The notes beneath the pieces were generated by a model. That model was not told the origin of the DNA. It did not search any database and worked only from the letters and a program-made list of their open reading frames with translations. Positions 54,556-61,913 of a stretch of DNA of 64,000 nucleotides are shown in pieces (positions within the stretch are counted from its first letter, which is position 1; the number at the start of each line of letters is the position of its first letter). This stretch comes from Niallia sp. XMNu-256 (GTDB taxonomy: Bacteria; Bacillota; Bacilli; Bacillales; Cytobacillaceae). The translations under genes were made by a program, and so were the position numbers. The stretch is taken from contig NZ_CP137636.1 in assembly GCF_036670015.1 (NCBI RefSeq), forward strand, positions 4,008,501 through 4,072,500, given 5' to 3'.

Positions 54556-54583
54556 AAAAGACCCTTTATAAAGGATCTCTTTT
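54556..54583 (-). terminator. Terminator after the 54601 gene
   Basis: Minus strand AAAAGAGATCCTTTATAAAGGGTCTTTT; A/T-rich stem around CCTTTATAAAGG, 18 nt beyond the stop. Confidence 0.6.
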
Positions 54584-54600
54584 AATGAATTTATTTTAGG

Positions 54601-55512
54601 TTAACGCTTTCCTGCATTTTCACTTAAAATATCTTTATGAATCCAAATCCCAGCCTGTGACCCTTCTCCCATGGCAATGGTGACTTGTTCCGAATGGGCG
54701 ACTACATCCCCTGCTGCCCAAACTCGTGGAACATTTGTCATTTTTGAACGAGGGTCAACAAGCATGTGTTTATTTTCCAATAACTCAACGCCCAATTGTT
54801 TTGCCAGCTGAGATCGGACCTCATTTCCGCCAAATGCAATGAATCCATGTTCCGCTTCAATTTTATCGCCATTTTCAAGTAAAACACCTTGGAACTGTGA
54901 ATCATTTGCCAGTACGGTCTTAATACTATATTCGATATATTGGACTCCATGATCATCCAACCATTTCCGATCACTGTCTTTAATCGGTTCCTGCTCATGA
55001 TTAATATAGATCAATTCTTTTGTCCAATAAGATAAGGTCTTAGCCATTCCTACACCCGTACGACCTGAACCCATAATAATTGTTCGTTTGTCCTTAACCT
55101 CATAACCATCACAGTCAGGACAAACATACACACTAATTCCTAAACACGGTCCTAATTCGGAAAAAGGGGGAATCCGGTCCATTACCCCTGTCGCCAATAA
55201 AATCCTTTTCGTCGTAAAAGTTTTTCCAGTGGACGTCTCAAGTTGAAAGCCGCCTTCTCCCTGAGTTGCTGACTCTACCTTATCATTAACAAATTGAATT
55301 CCCAGGCCTTCTGCATGACTTTTTCCGATTTCACGAAGATGCAGCCCGCTCACTCCATCTGGGTACCCTAAAATATTATGATAACTATGACATATGGATG
55401 AACGTCCATCACCCGAATCAATGACAAGCACTTGATGCATATATCTTCCCAGCTGGATTGCAGCTTGCAAACCGGCAATGCCTCCGCCCACAATAATACA
55501 TTCATATTCCAT
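54601..55512 (-). CDS. Thioredoxin reductase-like NAD(P)/FAD oxidoreductase
   Basis: 303 aa. FAD motif GGGIAGLQAAIQLGRY at the N-terminus, ATGVMDRIPPF, the redox pair CPDCDG (thioredoxin reductase has CATCDG), an NAD(P) motif GSGRTGVGMAK, and the C-terminal WAAGDVVAHSEQVTIAMGEG. So it is a TrxR-fold enzyme keeping its CxxC. However the order of the FAD and dinucleotide domains and the FSELGPCLGISVYVCPDC stretch differ from TrxB, so the substrate may be another disulphide or a flavin/thiol such as bacilliredoxin. RBS AGGAGGTCTTAAACA. Single gene. Confidence 0.88.
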   Translation of the reverse strand: MEYECIIVGGGIAGLQAAIQLGRYMHQVLVIDSGDGRSSICHSYHNILGYPDGVSGLHLREIGKSHAEGLGIQFVNDKVESATQGEGGFQLETSTGKTFTTKRILLATGVMDRIPPFSELGPCLGISVYVCPDCDGYEVKDKRTIIMGSGRTGVGMAKTLSYWTKELIYINHEQEPIKDSDRKWLDDHGVQYIEYSIKTVLANDSQFQGVLLENGDKIEAEHGFIAFGGNEVRSQLAKQLGVELLENKHMLVDPRSKMTNVPRVWAAGDVVAHSEQVTIAMGEGSQAGIWIHKDILSENAGKR

Positions 55513-55562
55513 TGTTTAAGACCTCCTATTGGTTTCCTATTAGGATAACCAATCAAGTGAGA

Positions 55563-56030
55563 TCAATGACGGAAACGTTCCTCCCGAGAGCGACTGTGTT
55601 TTGTTTTTTTGATTTGGAAGATCGTTCGATTCAACACCTCTGAAAAAACAAGTCCAACTGCAATTGCTCCTGAAATCAAAAATGCTTTTGCTGCGAGCTG
55701 AATGGCGACACTATAGTCATTCAGAACAAAATGCCTCATTGCATCATAAGCCAAGCCCCCTGGAACAAGCGGAATAATTCCGGCAACATTAAAAATAATT
55801 ACTGGATTTTTATAAAGCCTTGCAAATAATTGACCAATTAATCCAATAATAACCGCAGCCATTAAAGAGGCGACAACCGAATCGATCCCGGTTTCCACTA
55901 GTAGAAAATAACAAATCCAACCAACCATTCCAGAGAGCCCGCCTTGAAACAATCGGTTTTTTGGGACATTAAATAATACCCCAAAGGAAGCAGATGCAAA
56001 AAAACTTGTAATAAGCTGTTGAATGACCAT
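55563..56030 (-). CDS. Threonine/serine exporter, C-terminal-type subunit (DUF3815)
   Basis: 155 aa with about four to five membrane helices and no soluble domain, matching the YjjB/ThrE C-terminal half. LITSFFASASFGVLFNVPKNRLFQGGLSGMVGWI (pattern) and IPLVPGGLAYDAMRHFVLNDY are the conserved parts. It follows the 56115-56888 gene by 84 nt; together they make a two-polypeptide ThrE-like exporter. RBS GAGGAGATCAA. Transported substrate is inferred from the family. Confidence 0.88.
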   Translation of the reverse strand: MVIQQLITSFFASASFGVLFNVPKNRLFQGGLSGMVGWICYFLLVETGIDSVVASLMAAVIIGLIGQLFARLYKNPVIIFNVAGIIPLVPGGLAYDAMRHFVLNDYSVAIQLAAKAFLISGAIAVGLVFSEVLNRTIFQIKKTKHSRSREERFRH

Positions 56031-56114
56031 TTGATCTCCTCACATCTTTATGTTTTCATTGACTAAATTTACGAAATCGCCCTCGGCTGAAAATCAGGGC
56101 TACTCAAGGCCAAC

Positions 56115-56888
56115 TCATAAGACCTTAAAAACAAAACCAACAACAACAGCGATACCTGTCCCAATCGATAAGGCCGTTAAGAAAGCGTCCGCTCCTTTCG
56201 CCAGAGCAGAAGCAAAATGTCCATCCATTAAGTCTCTAACAGCATTGGTAATGAGAAGTCCGGGAACGAGCGTCATAACAGAAGCAATGATGATTTTATC
56301 TATTTCCGTTCCCCAACCATTCCAAACAGCTGTAACAGCGAGCAAACCAATGACAAAGGAGGCTGCTCCTTCGGCAAAAAACTTAATTTTAATGACTTTA
56401 TGTAAATAAATATAGAAGGAATGTCCGATTCCACCTGTAATCATCGCAGGTAAAAAATCACCCCATCCGCCTCTAAACATAATTAAAAAAGAACCACTTA
56501 CGATCATCGCAGCAAATATTTGAATCCATAATGGATAAGAGAGGTCGATACGAGCAATTTCCTTTAAATCGGAAAGAGCCTGCTCTACGGTCATTTGTCC
56601 CTCACTAATTTTCCGTGAAATCCCATTAACAATGGCCACTTTTTGTAAATCAGTTGACCGATCAACAACCCTTATTAACTTAACCCGATCATCTCGATGC
56701 GCAGCAAAAAAGATTCCCATCGGTTGGACAAAGCTTTGCGAATCAGACAAACCAAAGGCAGAGGCCATTCTGTTCATCGTGTCTTCAATCCGAGCGGTTT
56801 CCGCTCCACTTCTTAATAAAATCTCACCGGCAAGCATGCAAACTTCAACAATTTTACCAATTTCCCGCTTCGTTAAATCCACTATCAT
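56115..56888 (-). CDS. Threonine/serine exporter, N-terminal-type subunit (DUF1212, YjjP)
   Basis: 257 aa. A cytosolic N-terminal part (residues 1-110; GEILLRSGAETARIEDTMNRMA is the YjjP signature with a conserved SGAET) followed by five membrane helices (LWIQIFAAMIVSGSFLIMF to FLTALSIGTGIAVVVGFVFKVL) with LVPGLLITNAVRDLMDGHF. Partner of the DUF3815 gene downstream. RBS ATTCATGGGGCG is poor; ATG 56888 is the only good start. The upstream spacer holds an E1 repeat. Confidence 0.88.
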   Translation of the reverse strand: MIVDLTKREIGKIVEVCMLAGEILLRSGAETARIEDTMNRMASAFGLSDSQSFVQPMGIFFAAHRDDRVKLIRVVDRSTDLQKVAIVNGISRKISEGQMTVEQALSDLKEIARIDLSYPLWIQIFAAMIVSGSFLIMFRGGWGDFLPAMITGGIGHSFYIYLHKVIKIKFFAEGAASFVIGLLAVTAVWNGWGTEIDKIIIASVMTLVPGLLITNAVRDLMDGHFASALAKGADAFLTALSIGTGIAVVVGFVFKVL

Positions 56889-56918
56889 CGCCCCATGAAT
56901 GTCAATTGTTATCCTAAT

Positions 56919-57120
56919 CTACCGTGCAGTAAGACTCCCACCTCAACGATCGTCTAGAATCGATAAAGGAGATAAGGGGGAGAATACCGCCCATAAAAAA
57001 AGCTCTGAACGAATGAACACAGACTACTTACGCCTGCAGAACGTCTTCGTGAACAGCATACTTCAGGCTACTCATAAGTAGAAGATGAGGAACTCCCCAT
57101 TAATGGAAGTTACACTTTAT
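56919..57120 (+). repeat. E1 intergenic repeat
   Basis: ACCGTGCAGTAAGACTCCC, AAGGGGGAGAATACCGCCC, AAGCTCTGAACG, GAACACAGACTACTTACGCC, GCAGAACGTCTTCGTG and the end CCATTAATGGAAGTTACAC. Core changes (CAGCATACTTCAGGC) show drift. Lies between the exporter gene and the terminator of the next gene. Confidence 0.7.
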
Positions 57121-57134
57121 CTCACTTTTATCCT

Positions 57135-57169
57135 ATAAAAAAAGTCTTGTCAACTGTAGACAAGACTTT
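57135..57169 (-). terminator. Terminator after the 57185 gene
   Basis: AAAGTCTTGTC-N7-GACAAGACTTT, perfect 11-bp stem, with a T run on the minus strand, 16 nt after the stop. Confidence 0.9.
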
Positions 57170-57184
57170 GTTAGAAAAATATCA

Positions 57185-57748
57185 TTATTTTAAAACATCA
57201 TGGTCAACATAACGTTCGCCATTGATTTCACTTAATACGTTGATTGCGACACGAGCGCCATCACCAGCTGTTACAATTGTATGTGCACTTACGCCGGCAA
57301 CCACTCCAGTTGCCCAAATGCCTTTTTTATTTGTTTCACCCTCAGCATTTGTTACAATTGCTGTTTTCATTCTAGGCTCTCTGTGATCTTTTGTTTCAAG
57401 GCCTACTTTTTCAGCAAGAGATGCTAAAGCACCAGTTGCAAGAATAACATGCGCCGCTTGATAGGTTGCGCCGCTTTCTGTTTCAACTGTAAAGTTTCCA
57501 GCTTCTCCAGTAATGTTTGCAACCGTTTCTTCTTTAATCTCCGCCCCAAATTTTTCCGCTGACTTTTTACCAACTTCAAGCATATCCGGTCCTGTAATTT
57601 CTTCTACACCGTAATGGTTTAGCATTAAGGCTCTTGCCGTCATACTTTTATTTGAGTCAAGAAGAAGGGTTTTCTTTCCAGCCTTTGCCGTGTAAATTGC
57701 TGCACTTCCACCAGCAGGGCCGCCACCAATAACTACGATATCGTACAT
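57185..57748 (-). CDS. Short FAD-binding oxidoreductase, 187 aa
   Basis: Only 187 aa: an FAD-binding Rossmann domain of thioredoxin-reductase type, MYDIVVIGGGPAGGSAAIYTAKAGKKTLLLD, then ILATGALASL and a C-terminal KGIWATGVVAGVSAHTIVTAGDGARVAINVL (the AGD motif). It lacks the NAD(P)-binding domain and the CxxC of full TrxR. Such minimal proteins exist in several Bacilli but their role is unknown; it may act with a partner reductase. Stop, start and RBS (GAAAGGATGAGGG) are normal, so it is not an obvious truncation. Divergent to pepT. Confidence 0.85.
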   Translation of the reverse strand: MYDIVVIGGGPAGGSAAIYTAKAGKKTLLLDSNKSMTARALMLNHYGVEEITGPDMLEVGKKSAEKFGAEIKEETVANITGEAGNFTVETESGATYQAAHVILATGALASLAEKVGLETKDHREPRMKTAIVTNAEGETNKKGIWATGVVAGVSAHTIVTAGDGARVAINVLSEINGERYVDHDVLK

Positions 57749-57937
57749 ATTCCCTCATCCTTTCTGAATTATTACTACTTCTACCATAATTCTTTCTTTT
57801 CAAAATGTAAAATAAAAAGCATGTCGTCTTCTATTTTCAATATGATACACTTTTAGGTGGAATATTTTACATTTTCGAGAGAAAGACTGTTGAAGTGATG
57901 ATTAAATATTGTGTTTTTTTCAAAGGAGGAGAGTCGT

Positions 57938-59188
57938 TTGAAAGACGAAATTATTGAGAGATTTACGAGGTATGTGAAAGTAGACACACAATCAAACGCT
58001 GAGGTAGAGTCATGTCCTTCAACCCCTGGTCAACTAACACTTGCCAACATGTTAGTTGAAGAATTAAAAGAAATTGGAATGGAAGAGGTAACAATCGATG
58101 AAAATGGATATGTAATGGCAACTTTACCGTCTAATACGGATAAGCAAGTCCCGACTGTAGGCTTCTTAGCTCATGTTGATACCGCAACAGACTTTACTGG
58201 TAAAAATGTAAACCCGCAACTCGTTGAAAACTATGATGGTCAGGATATTGTATTAAATAAAGAGTTACAAGTGGTTTTATCAAAAGAGAGTTTTCCTGAA
58301 TTAGTAGATTACAAAGGACATACGTTAATTACAACAGACGGTACCACCTTGCTTGGCGCCGACGACAAGGCTGGAATTGCTGAAATTATGACGGCAATGG
58401 ATTATTTAATCAAACACCCAGAAATCAAGCATGGAAAAGTAAGAGTGGCTTTTACACCTGATGAGGAGATCGGCAGGGGGCCACATAAATTTGATGTTAA
58501 AGAGTTTGGAGCAGATTTTGCCTATACAATGGATGGCGGACCACTTGGTGAATTAGAATATGAGAGTTTTAATGCCGCGGCAGCCAAACTAACGTTTAAA
58601 GGAACAAATGTCCATCCCGGAACTGCCAAAGGGAAAATGGTTAATTCGATGAAGCTCGCAATAGATTTCAATAACCGGTTACCTGCTCAAGAATTTCCGG
58701 AACAAACCGAAGGCTATGAAGGTTTCTATCATCTCCTTTCTTTTCAAGGGGATGTGGAGGAAACGGTTTTACATTATATTATCCGGGACCATGACCGAGC
58801 ATTATTTGAAAAACGGAAAGAAACCGTTCGCTCGATTGCTACAGATTTACAACAAAAATACGGTGAAGAGCGGGTACAATTAGAAATGAATGATCAATAT
58901 TATAATATGAGAGAAAAAATTGAACCTGTGAAGCAAATTGTCGATGTTGCTTATAAAGCCATGGAAAACTTGGACATTAAACCGATTGTTAAACCAATTC
59001 GAGGGGGCACAGATGGCTCACAATTATCCTACATGGGACTCCCAACTCCAAATATCTTTGCCGGCGGAGAAAACTTTCATGGCAAATTTGAATATGTCTC
59101 AGTTGAAAATATGATAAAAGCAACGGAAGTCATCGTTGAAATTGTCAAGCTGATTGAGGATGAGGAATTGTCTTTGAACAAGGCTTAA
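57938..59188 (+). CDS. pepT: Peptidase T (tripeptidase)
   Basis: 416-aa cytosolic zinc aminopeptidase of family M20 that removes the N-terminal residue of tripeptides. Metal ligands: [37 protein letters not shown] and [33 protein letters not shown] (the C-terminal His). TTG 57938 is used because AAAGGAGGAGAGTCG is in place; the open frame runs nine codons upstream. Single gene, followed by a strong terminator and a tandem array. Confidence 0.96.
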   Translation: MKDEIIERFTRYVKVDTQSNAEVESCPSTPGQLTLANMLVEELKEIGMEEVTIDENGYVMATLPSNTDKQVPTVGFLAHVDTATDFTGKNVNPQLVENYDGQDIVLNKELQVVLSKESFPELVDYKGHTLITTDGTTLLGADDKAGIAEIMTAMDYLIKHPEIKHGKVRVAFTPDEEIGRGPHKFDVKEFGADFAYTMDGGPLGELEYESFNAAAAKLTFKGTNVHPGTAKGKMVNSMKLAIDFNNRLPAQEFPEQTEGYEGFYHLLSFQGDVEETVLHYIIRDHDRALFEKRKETVRSIATDLQQKYGEERVQLEMNDQYYNMREKIEPVKQIVDVAYKAMENLDIKPIVKPIRGGTDGSQLSYMGLPTPNIFAGGENFHGKFEYVSVENMIKATEVIVEIVKLIEDEELSLNKA

Positions 59189-59216
59189 TTCATCATTAAC
59201 TAAACAGTGCTGTTCT

Positions 59217-59258
59217 CTACAGGTCTTCATTGCTCTTATGAAGACCTGTAGACCTTTT
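59217..59258 (+). terminator. Terminator after pepT, first unit of the 52-bp array
   Basis: CTACAGGTCTTCAT-N7-ATGAAGACCTGTAG, perfect 14-bp stem, then ACCTTTTT. The CTTCAT/ATGAAG core is the same as in the array that follows. Confidence 0.9.
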
Positions 59259-59790
59259 TGGTGCTCCTAGAACTCTAGTTTCGGCTTCATCCCTCTTATG
59301 AAGACTTTTTTAGCGCTCACGGAACTCTAGTTTTGCCTTCATCCCCCTTATGAAAACTTTTTTAGCGCTCCTGGAACTTTGTTTTCGGCTTCATCGCCCT
59401 TATGAAGACCTTTTTGATCCTCCCGGAACTCTGTTTTCGGCTTCATCGCCCTTATGAAGACCTTTTTAGCACTCCCGGAACTTTGTTTCCGCCTTCATCA
59501 CCCTTATGAAGACCTTTTTAGCACTCCTGGAACTTTGTTTCCGTCTTCATCCCCCTTATGAAAGCCTTTTTAGCGCTCCCGGAACTTTGTTTCCGTCTTC
59601 ATCGCCCTTATGAAGACCTTTTTAGCCCTCCCGGAACTCTGTTTTCGGCTTCATCGCCCTTATGAAGACCTTTTTAGCGCTCCCACAACCCTGTTTTCGT
59701 CTTCATCGTTCTAATGAAGATCTTTTTAGCACTCCTGGAACTTTGTTTCCGTCTTCATCGCCCTTATGAAGACCCTTTTGATCCTCGCAT
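59225..59790. repeat. 52-bp tandem array, ten units after a first hairpin (family B)
   Basis: CTTCAT starts at 59285, 59337, 59389, 59441, 59493, 59545, 59597, 59649, 59701 and 59753: exact 52-bp period. A further copy is the pepT terminator (59225). Each unit has CTTCAT-N7-ATGAAG plus CTTTTTAG and GGAACTTTGTTT. It fills the convergent gap pepT to doxX; no gene is seen in 59189-59853. Confidence 0.9.
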
Positions 59791-59853
59791 AACTCTATGC
59801 TGACCTCCATCTCCTTCCATTTAATTGAACCTGACAGAATGATTAAATAGAAT

Positions 59854-59881
59854 AAAGCCCTGAAGGGTCATTTCAAGGCTT
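59854..59881 (-). terminator. Terminator after doxX
   Basis: AAAGCC-C-TGAA-N7-TTCA-AGGCTT, small stem 20 nt after the doxX stop. Confidence 0.6.
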
Positions 59882-59900
59882 ACACTGTTTAAACTATTGG

Positions 59901-60569
59901 TTAAGACACCTTAACATCTACAGGTGTTCCAGAGTCTTTATTTCTCCGTTTTTCAATCCATCTGTCAATGGCAGGCATCATGTAATAATCGAATCCCAAA
60001 AATCGACCAGAACCATTCATTAAGGCAATCGATGCAGGCAAGGCCATAAATTTGTCCATACCAAGCATAGCGGATAGTGTAAACATAACGAGCATTCCTA
60101 CACTTACAAAGCTAAATAACCAAGTAAATAAGCCTAGTAAAATAGCAATTCCAAGGAATAACTCAAGGAAGACTACCATCTTTTGCATGAAAATAGCTAC
60201 TTCAGGAGTAGGCATCATTATTTTCATAATTGCTTCAAACCAGCCTGGCATTATTTCTAAAATGGGAGCTGTAAACACTTCTGCTCCACCACCCCCGCCT
60301 CCGCCTGCTGCTGCACTTGCGCTACTAGCAGCTGTTGAAGCACCACTTGTGGTTGTTTGTAACCAACTAAATGGCATTTTGACAGACTCATCGACTAACC
60401 ATGAATCACTTCCCAAACCTGATGCTAAATCCTTAGATTCCCATTTTGTTGCTCCCCACAATTTAGAGCCAGCTTCATCAAGCCAAAACCAAGCAACCAT
60501 TAATTGCAAAGGAAAACTCCAAATCACACGACCGTATCGTCTTATTGCATTTTGAATGAACTTTAGCAA
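59901..60569 (-). CDS. DoxX family membrane protein
   Basis: 222 aa. Four to five membrane helices of the DoxX type (VIWSFPLQLMVAWFWLDE; FMQKMVVFLELFLGIAILLGLFTW; SFVSVGMLVMFTLSAMLG). It is clearly a paralogue of the C-terminal ~200 residues of the NADH dehydrogenase at 61914: GSKLWGATKWESKDL against GSKIWGATKWAEKDL, LGSDSWLVDESVKMPF against LGSDSWIVDKSVKMPF, MPGWFEAIMKIMMPTPEVAIFMQ against MPGWFEAIMKVMMPTPEVAIFMQ. A Gly/Ala/Ser-rich insert (TAASSASAAAGGGGGGG) replaces a shorter stretch there. TTG 60569 is chosen for GGGAG 9 nt away. Terminators on both sides make it monocistronic. Role unknown; some DoxX proteins act in redox or thiol stress. Confidence 0.85.
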   Translation of the reverse strand: MLKFIQNAIRRYGRVIWSFPLQLMVAWFWLDEAGSKLWGATKWESKDLASGLGSDSWLVDESVKMPFSWLQTTTSGASTAASSASAAAGGGGGGGAEVFTAPILEIMPGWFEAIMKIMMPTPEVAIFMQKMVVFLELFLGIAILLGLFTWLFSFVSVGMLVMFTLSAMLGMDKFMALPASIALMNGSGRFLGFDYYMMPAIDRWIEKRRNKDSGTPVDVKVS

Positions 60570-60753
60570 TAGGATCAGCTCCCAACAGATATATTTTTTT
60601 ATCAAAAATATACACTTTTATTTCCTAATGAATAAAAGGATGATTAGAATAATTGATAGAAACCTTGTATGGAGAAAAATAATTATTCTTTATACTTCTA
60701 TTATGAACCATAATTGCCGTCATTTCTGTGACCAGTACAAGCTTTAAACAAAA

Positions 60754-60784
60754 AGTGTCCCGTAATGAAAGATTACGGGACACT
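60754..60784. terminator. Terminator between doxX and eetB-like gene
   Basis: AGTGTCCCGTAAT-GAAAG-ATTACGGGACACT, perfect 13-bp stem with A/T tracts both sides; it isolates the doxX gene from the eetA-eetB pair. Confidence 0.92.
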
Positions 60785-60790
60785 CATTTT

Positions 60791-61315
60791 TTATTCTCGA
60801 AGATAGCGATAGTAGACTAGTTTTTCAACATGAGTTAATAAATAATTAGCCATAATTCCAATTGCAATGCCTGAAAGAACACCAATAAAGGAGAGAACAG
60901 GTAAGTACAGTAACACAGTCCATGTCTGAGCAATCCAGCTGGCAACTAACAATTGTCCAACATTATGCATGATGGCGCCTGCGACACTAACACCAATTAA
61001 GCTGATTCTTGATGGTCCTAACTGCTTAACAGCAATCATTCCAAATAAGCTTAGGATTGCCCCTGAGGCACTATACATAAAAGAAGATAAATTCCCCCCT
61101 AATAAAGCAGCCAATGTTAACCGTATCGCTACCACTTTTGTCGTATCTTTAACAGAAAGTGTATATAATGCCATACATGTAATGATGTTCGCTAATCCGA
61201 GCTTGGCACCGGGAGCAAATGCAAATGGAGAAGGGATGGCCCGTTCAATTAAGCTAATAATGACAGCTTGTGCCGCTAACAAAGCAATATAAACGAGGCG
61301 CTGATTTTTTGTCAC
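60791..61315 (-). CDS. Gx transporter family protein (EetB-like)
   Basis: 174-aa membrane protein with about five helices, resembling the heptaprenyl-diphosphate-synthase component I / Gx transporter family: IERAIPSPFAFAPGAKLGLANIITCMALYTL and the GGNLSSFMYSASGAILSLFGMI stretch. In Listeria monocytogenes the EetB protein of the flavin-based extracellular electron transfer locus belongs to this family. It follows the NusG-II gene (EetA-like) by 35 nt. GTG 61315 is used (GGGAG 8 nt upstream); TTG 61321 is an alternative. Assignment rests on family and neighbours. Confidence 0.8.
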   Translation of the reverse strand: MTKNQRLVYIALLAAQAVIISLIERAIPSPFAFAPGAKLGLANIITCMALYTLSVKDTTKVVAIRLTLAALLGGNLSSFMYSASGAILSLFGMIAVKQLGPSRISLIGVSVAGAIMHNVGQLLVASWIAQTWTVLLYLPVLSFIGVLSGIAIGIMANYLLTHVEKLVYYRYLRE

Positions 61316-61350
61316 ATTCAAGACTCCCTTCCATTTCCACTACTTTATCC

Positions 61351-61785
61351 TTATGAACTAATGATCATATCATTCGGTTGCTCTCCAGCTGTTGATTTTA
61401 TTTCAAGGACTAATTTATGCGGCAAACAAACAGCCGTTTCTCCCGGCTTAGATATAAAACCAAAACGAACACAGACTTGGTCATAACAATTTGCACCTTT
61501 AATACGAATGCTCTCGCCACGAACTTCTATAGTATTATAGCCACCGTCATCTGTATGAATATCAAAGACCTCTGATTCTGTATTCCCTGTTAATGTGATT
61601 CTTCTCACTTCTTCGTTGTTCACCGTAATAACAGCAACCGTTTCCGTCTCCCCAAAACCAGCCAGTTCCGACGTTTTTTCAGCCTGTTGATAGCTAAAAA
61701 TTACAATAGGAAGAAAAGAAAGCAATACAAGCAAAAGGGTAATAATAATATCCCCACTTTTAATCATATTGGAAAATGATCGCAT
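61351..61785 (-). CDS. NusG domain II protein (EetA-like)
   Basis: 144 aa: one N-terminal membrane helix (DIIITLLLVLLSFLPIVIFSY), then an extracytoplasmic beta domain of NusG-II type ending CVRFGFISKPGETAVCLPHKLVLEIK, with three cysteines (NCYDQVC...CLPHK) as in the family. EetA of Listeria extracellular electron transfer is of this family. The pair with the EetB-like gene is a transcription unit; a terminator stem separates it from ndh2. RBS AAAAGGGGGGAAAAAGAAAG. Confidence 0.8.
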   Translation of the reverse strand: MRSFSNMIKSGDIIITLLLVLLSFLPIVIFSYQQAEKTSELAGFGETETVAVITVNNEEVRRITLTGNTESEVFDIHTDDGGYNTIEVRGESIRIKGANCYDQVCVRFGFISKPGETAVCLPHKLVLEIKSTAGEQPNDMIISS

Positions 61786-61874
61786 CTTTCTTTTCCCCCT
61801 TTTAAAAGTATTATTTGATCCCTAACAACTTAGGGTCTCCGATTTAATGATATATGTATTCAATGAAGATAAGA

Positions 61875-61902
61875 AAAGCGTGAAACATAAAGCCTCACGC
61901 TT
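61875..61902 (-). terminator. Terminator after the ndh2-like gene
   Basis: AAGCGTGA-N11-TCACGCTT with TTTTCTT on the minus strand, 12 nt beyond the stop. Confidence 0.7.
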
Positions 61903-61913
61903 AATCATATTTA

